Assembly (NCBI GenBank): GCA_034687125.1
Contig: JAQGBZ010000019.1
Location: 372,001 to 436,000 of the forward strand
DNA length: 64,000 bases
Source of the DNA: Neelides folsomi
Taxonomy: Eukaryota > Arthropoda > Collembola > Neelipleona > Neelidae
Direction of reading: 5' to 3'
In this document: positions 62,544 through 64,000 of the stretch, one piece after another
How positions within the stretch are numbered: the first letter of the stretch is position 1
Layout of the letters: every line of letters starts with the position of its first letter
Position numbers and translations under genes: made by a program
The notes under the pieces: model-generated
The model's input: only the letters and a program-made list of their open reading frames with translations
Told to the model about the DNA's origin: nothing
Database searches by the model: none

Positions 62544-62790
62544 CAGCTGAAATTCTCTTTTGTCCCGTCGAGTGTTCTAATGATGTTTTGTCCTTTCGCT
62601 GATACGTGGGCTCGAACACAATTTTCTTCCTGACCCAATAACCGTTCCCAAGCGTGGCCGTGCATTTGAGTTCCATCGCCCCGCTCCGGAAGTGTCGTGG
62701 CTCGATGGGGAAATTGATCCCGAGGACTGAGGACTCAAGGCCGTCCGCATCCCGAGTTGGTAAATACTCCACGACGTCCGACAACTCTGC
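62544..62790 (-). CDS. beat: Beaten-path family protein, second immunoglobulin domain exon (partial gene)
   Basis: Beat proteins are secreted or surface immunoglobulin-domain proteins that bind Side-family receptors in axon guidance and target choice. This 247-bp exon starts after TGTGCAG (phase 0) and ends before GTAAAT (phase 1). It encodes the end of the second Ig domain: YLPTRDADGLESSVLGINF, then IEPRHFRSGAMELKCTATL and GNGYWVRKK. The 'DGLE...LG..F...HF..G.M.LKCTA' run is the family's signature. The paired upstream Ig exons should lie right of 64000 on the minus strand, and the downstream tail to the left. Which Beat paralogue it is cannot be told from one exon. Confidence 0.82.
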
Positions 62791-64000
62791 CTGCACATTC
62801 ATCACAACCCCATCACTTCATAAAGAATTCTACTAATGTAAGCGAACTTTCCCTATATTTAGCTTTACATAGATCATAAAGTCATATTATACTTATTTAT
62901 AACATATTGATCTAACGTGTACGCATTGTCGCGTGATATAGCTAAAAGTGAATATAAAATAGTTTTTTAAAGGCATACAGCTATTTTACAGATAAAAAGG
63001 GATGATAAAATATTTGTAAATTATGAGCCTTTGTAACTTCCGGATATGAAATGTCATGTTGATACATTGTGTCCGCGTGGTTCTTCATTTCCTATCTCCT
63101 TTATAAGGAAATATCTTCCCATTTTGAATGTTTGGGCTATTGAAGAGATAGGAAGTTCCCTGTTTGCATGTCTTGCATGGATTAGTTGTGACAAGTTGAA
63201 GAGTATTTCAAGTATGTCATAAGAGTGAGTATCTAAATATTGCAAGTTTCTTTAAGTGCTTTCCCCCATTGTGTTAAAGCTGGATATGAAAATTTCAATT
63301 CCTCTCACAACTTTCAAACAAAATTACGAAGACATTAAATTAAATAGGAATACATGAATGAATTTGAGTTATATTATTAACTTTCAATTAACTATTTTGC
63401 AATTTATATAAACATACACATTATATATAATGTATATAATGAATATTTTATAGTAAAGATATTTGTATAAGTATATGAATCTGGTTAATATATATTACTT
63501 ATTACACGATCTAATAATGAATAATATTTAGTATCGTGTAAATTAATAAATTAAAGCAATTTTTTTCAATGTATTCTAGTCATTATTTTGTTTATCAGGG
63601 AATTAATGTCGTACTTACTGATTTATTTCTTAAGCCTGACACACCGAGAATTTGAAATTCGGAAAGTGGCATATATGTGGTAAAATTAGGAATTTTTAAC
63701 CTATCATTGTCGGAACCTTTATTATATTATTGTAATTATGTAACAATTGTTTGAGAACGTCACACAATTACTTACGGTCGCGAGTGCGAGGCAATTTTGG
63801 AACAATGAGTTTCCAAGAACTCATTGAAGAAGATTTGGTTTAAATGTTAACCATTAGTTCATAATATTTACATAATAAAATACTTTAATTTAATCACTCC
63901 AGTTGTGATTGGTTAATTTTGAAAATAAACATTTTTTAATCTCGGGGTGTGTTAGGCTCGAGAAATAAACCAATATTAGAGATATTAGCACAATTATACT
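62791..64000. other. Beaten-path intron, to the window edge
   Basis: AT-rich sequence upstream of the Beat exon on the minus strand. No earlier immunoglobulin exon is visible, so the intron probably continues beyond the window. Confidence 0.5.

Noticed and set aside
1-64000. CRISPR array, bacterial operon, rRNA or tRNA genes
   Set aside because: No regular spacer-repeat array, no operon-like gene packing and no conserved RNA core found; the introns show that this is eukaryotic DNA.

Overview
This is AT-rich eukaryotic nuclear DNA with short GT..AG introns, arthropod-type receptor genes and decayed DNA transposons. The best guess is an arthropod, possibly a springtail or another early-branching hexapod. 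That placement rests on an insect-like NMDA receptor subunit 2, a divergent antennal-type ionotropic receptor and a beaten-path exon. I see no rRNA, tRNA, CRISPR or bacterial operon structure.

Layout. From 1 to 10.7 kb, minus strand: nine coding exons of an NMDA receptor subunit 2 gene, running from the start codon through the M3 segment, with the last exons lying off the left edge. From 10.7 to 26.6 kb: gene-poor sequence holding a 168-bp foldback MITE. From 26.6 to 28.0 kb: a dead 1.34-kb Tc1/mariner-type element with TA target duplications and matching terminal repeats. From 29.2 to 31.7 kb, minus: an intronless 811-residue ionotropic receptor. From 32.0 to 34.3 kb: a degenerate minisatellite, a transposase HTH exon and a hAT-type MITE with a perfect 8-bp target duplication. 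From 34.76 to 37.15 kb: a 2.4-kb element with 67-bp terminal inverted repeats around a broken four-exon gene of an uncharacterised family widespread in arthropods. From 37.5 to 42.2 kb, minus: three tandem secreted beta/gamma-crystallin-like genes, each with a TATA box. From 42.7 to 45.5 kb, minus: a secreted 836-residue repeat-like protein. From 46 to 62.5 kb: mostly non-coding sequence with a near-perfect hairpin element and a few unassigned candidate exons. At 62.5-62.8 kb, minus: one exon of a beaten-path immunoglobulin-domain gene.

The two conserved neuronal genes sit at the edges in DNA with GC-richer patches. The middle stretch (about 28.7-46 kb) is more uniformly AT-rich and carries all the divergent or lineage-specific genes and most of the transposons, so it looks like an accessory island. 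The candidate for an undescribed system is the 34.76-37.15 kb element: its long terminal inverted repeats frame a protein family that I know only as 'uncharacterised', which suggests that the family is a transposase.

Exon boundaries were read by eye from splice signals, reading-frame continuity and family resemblance. Nothing was computed or searched.
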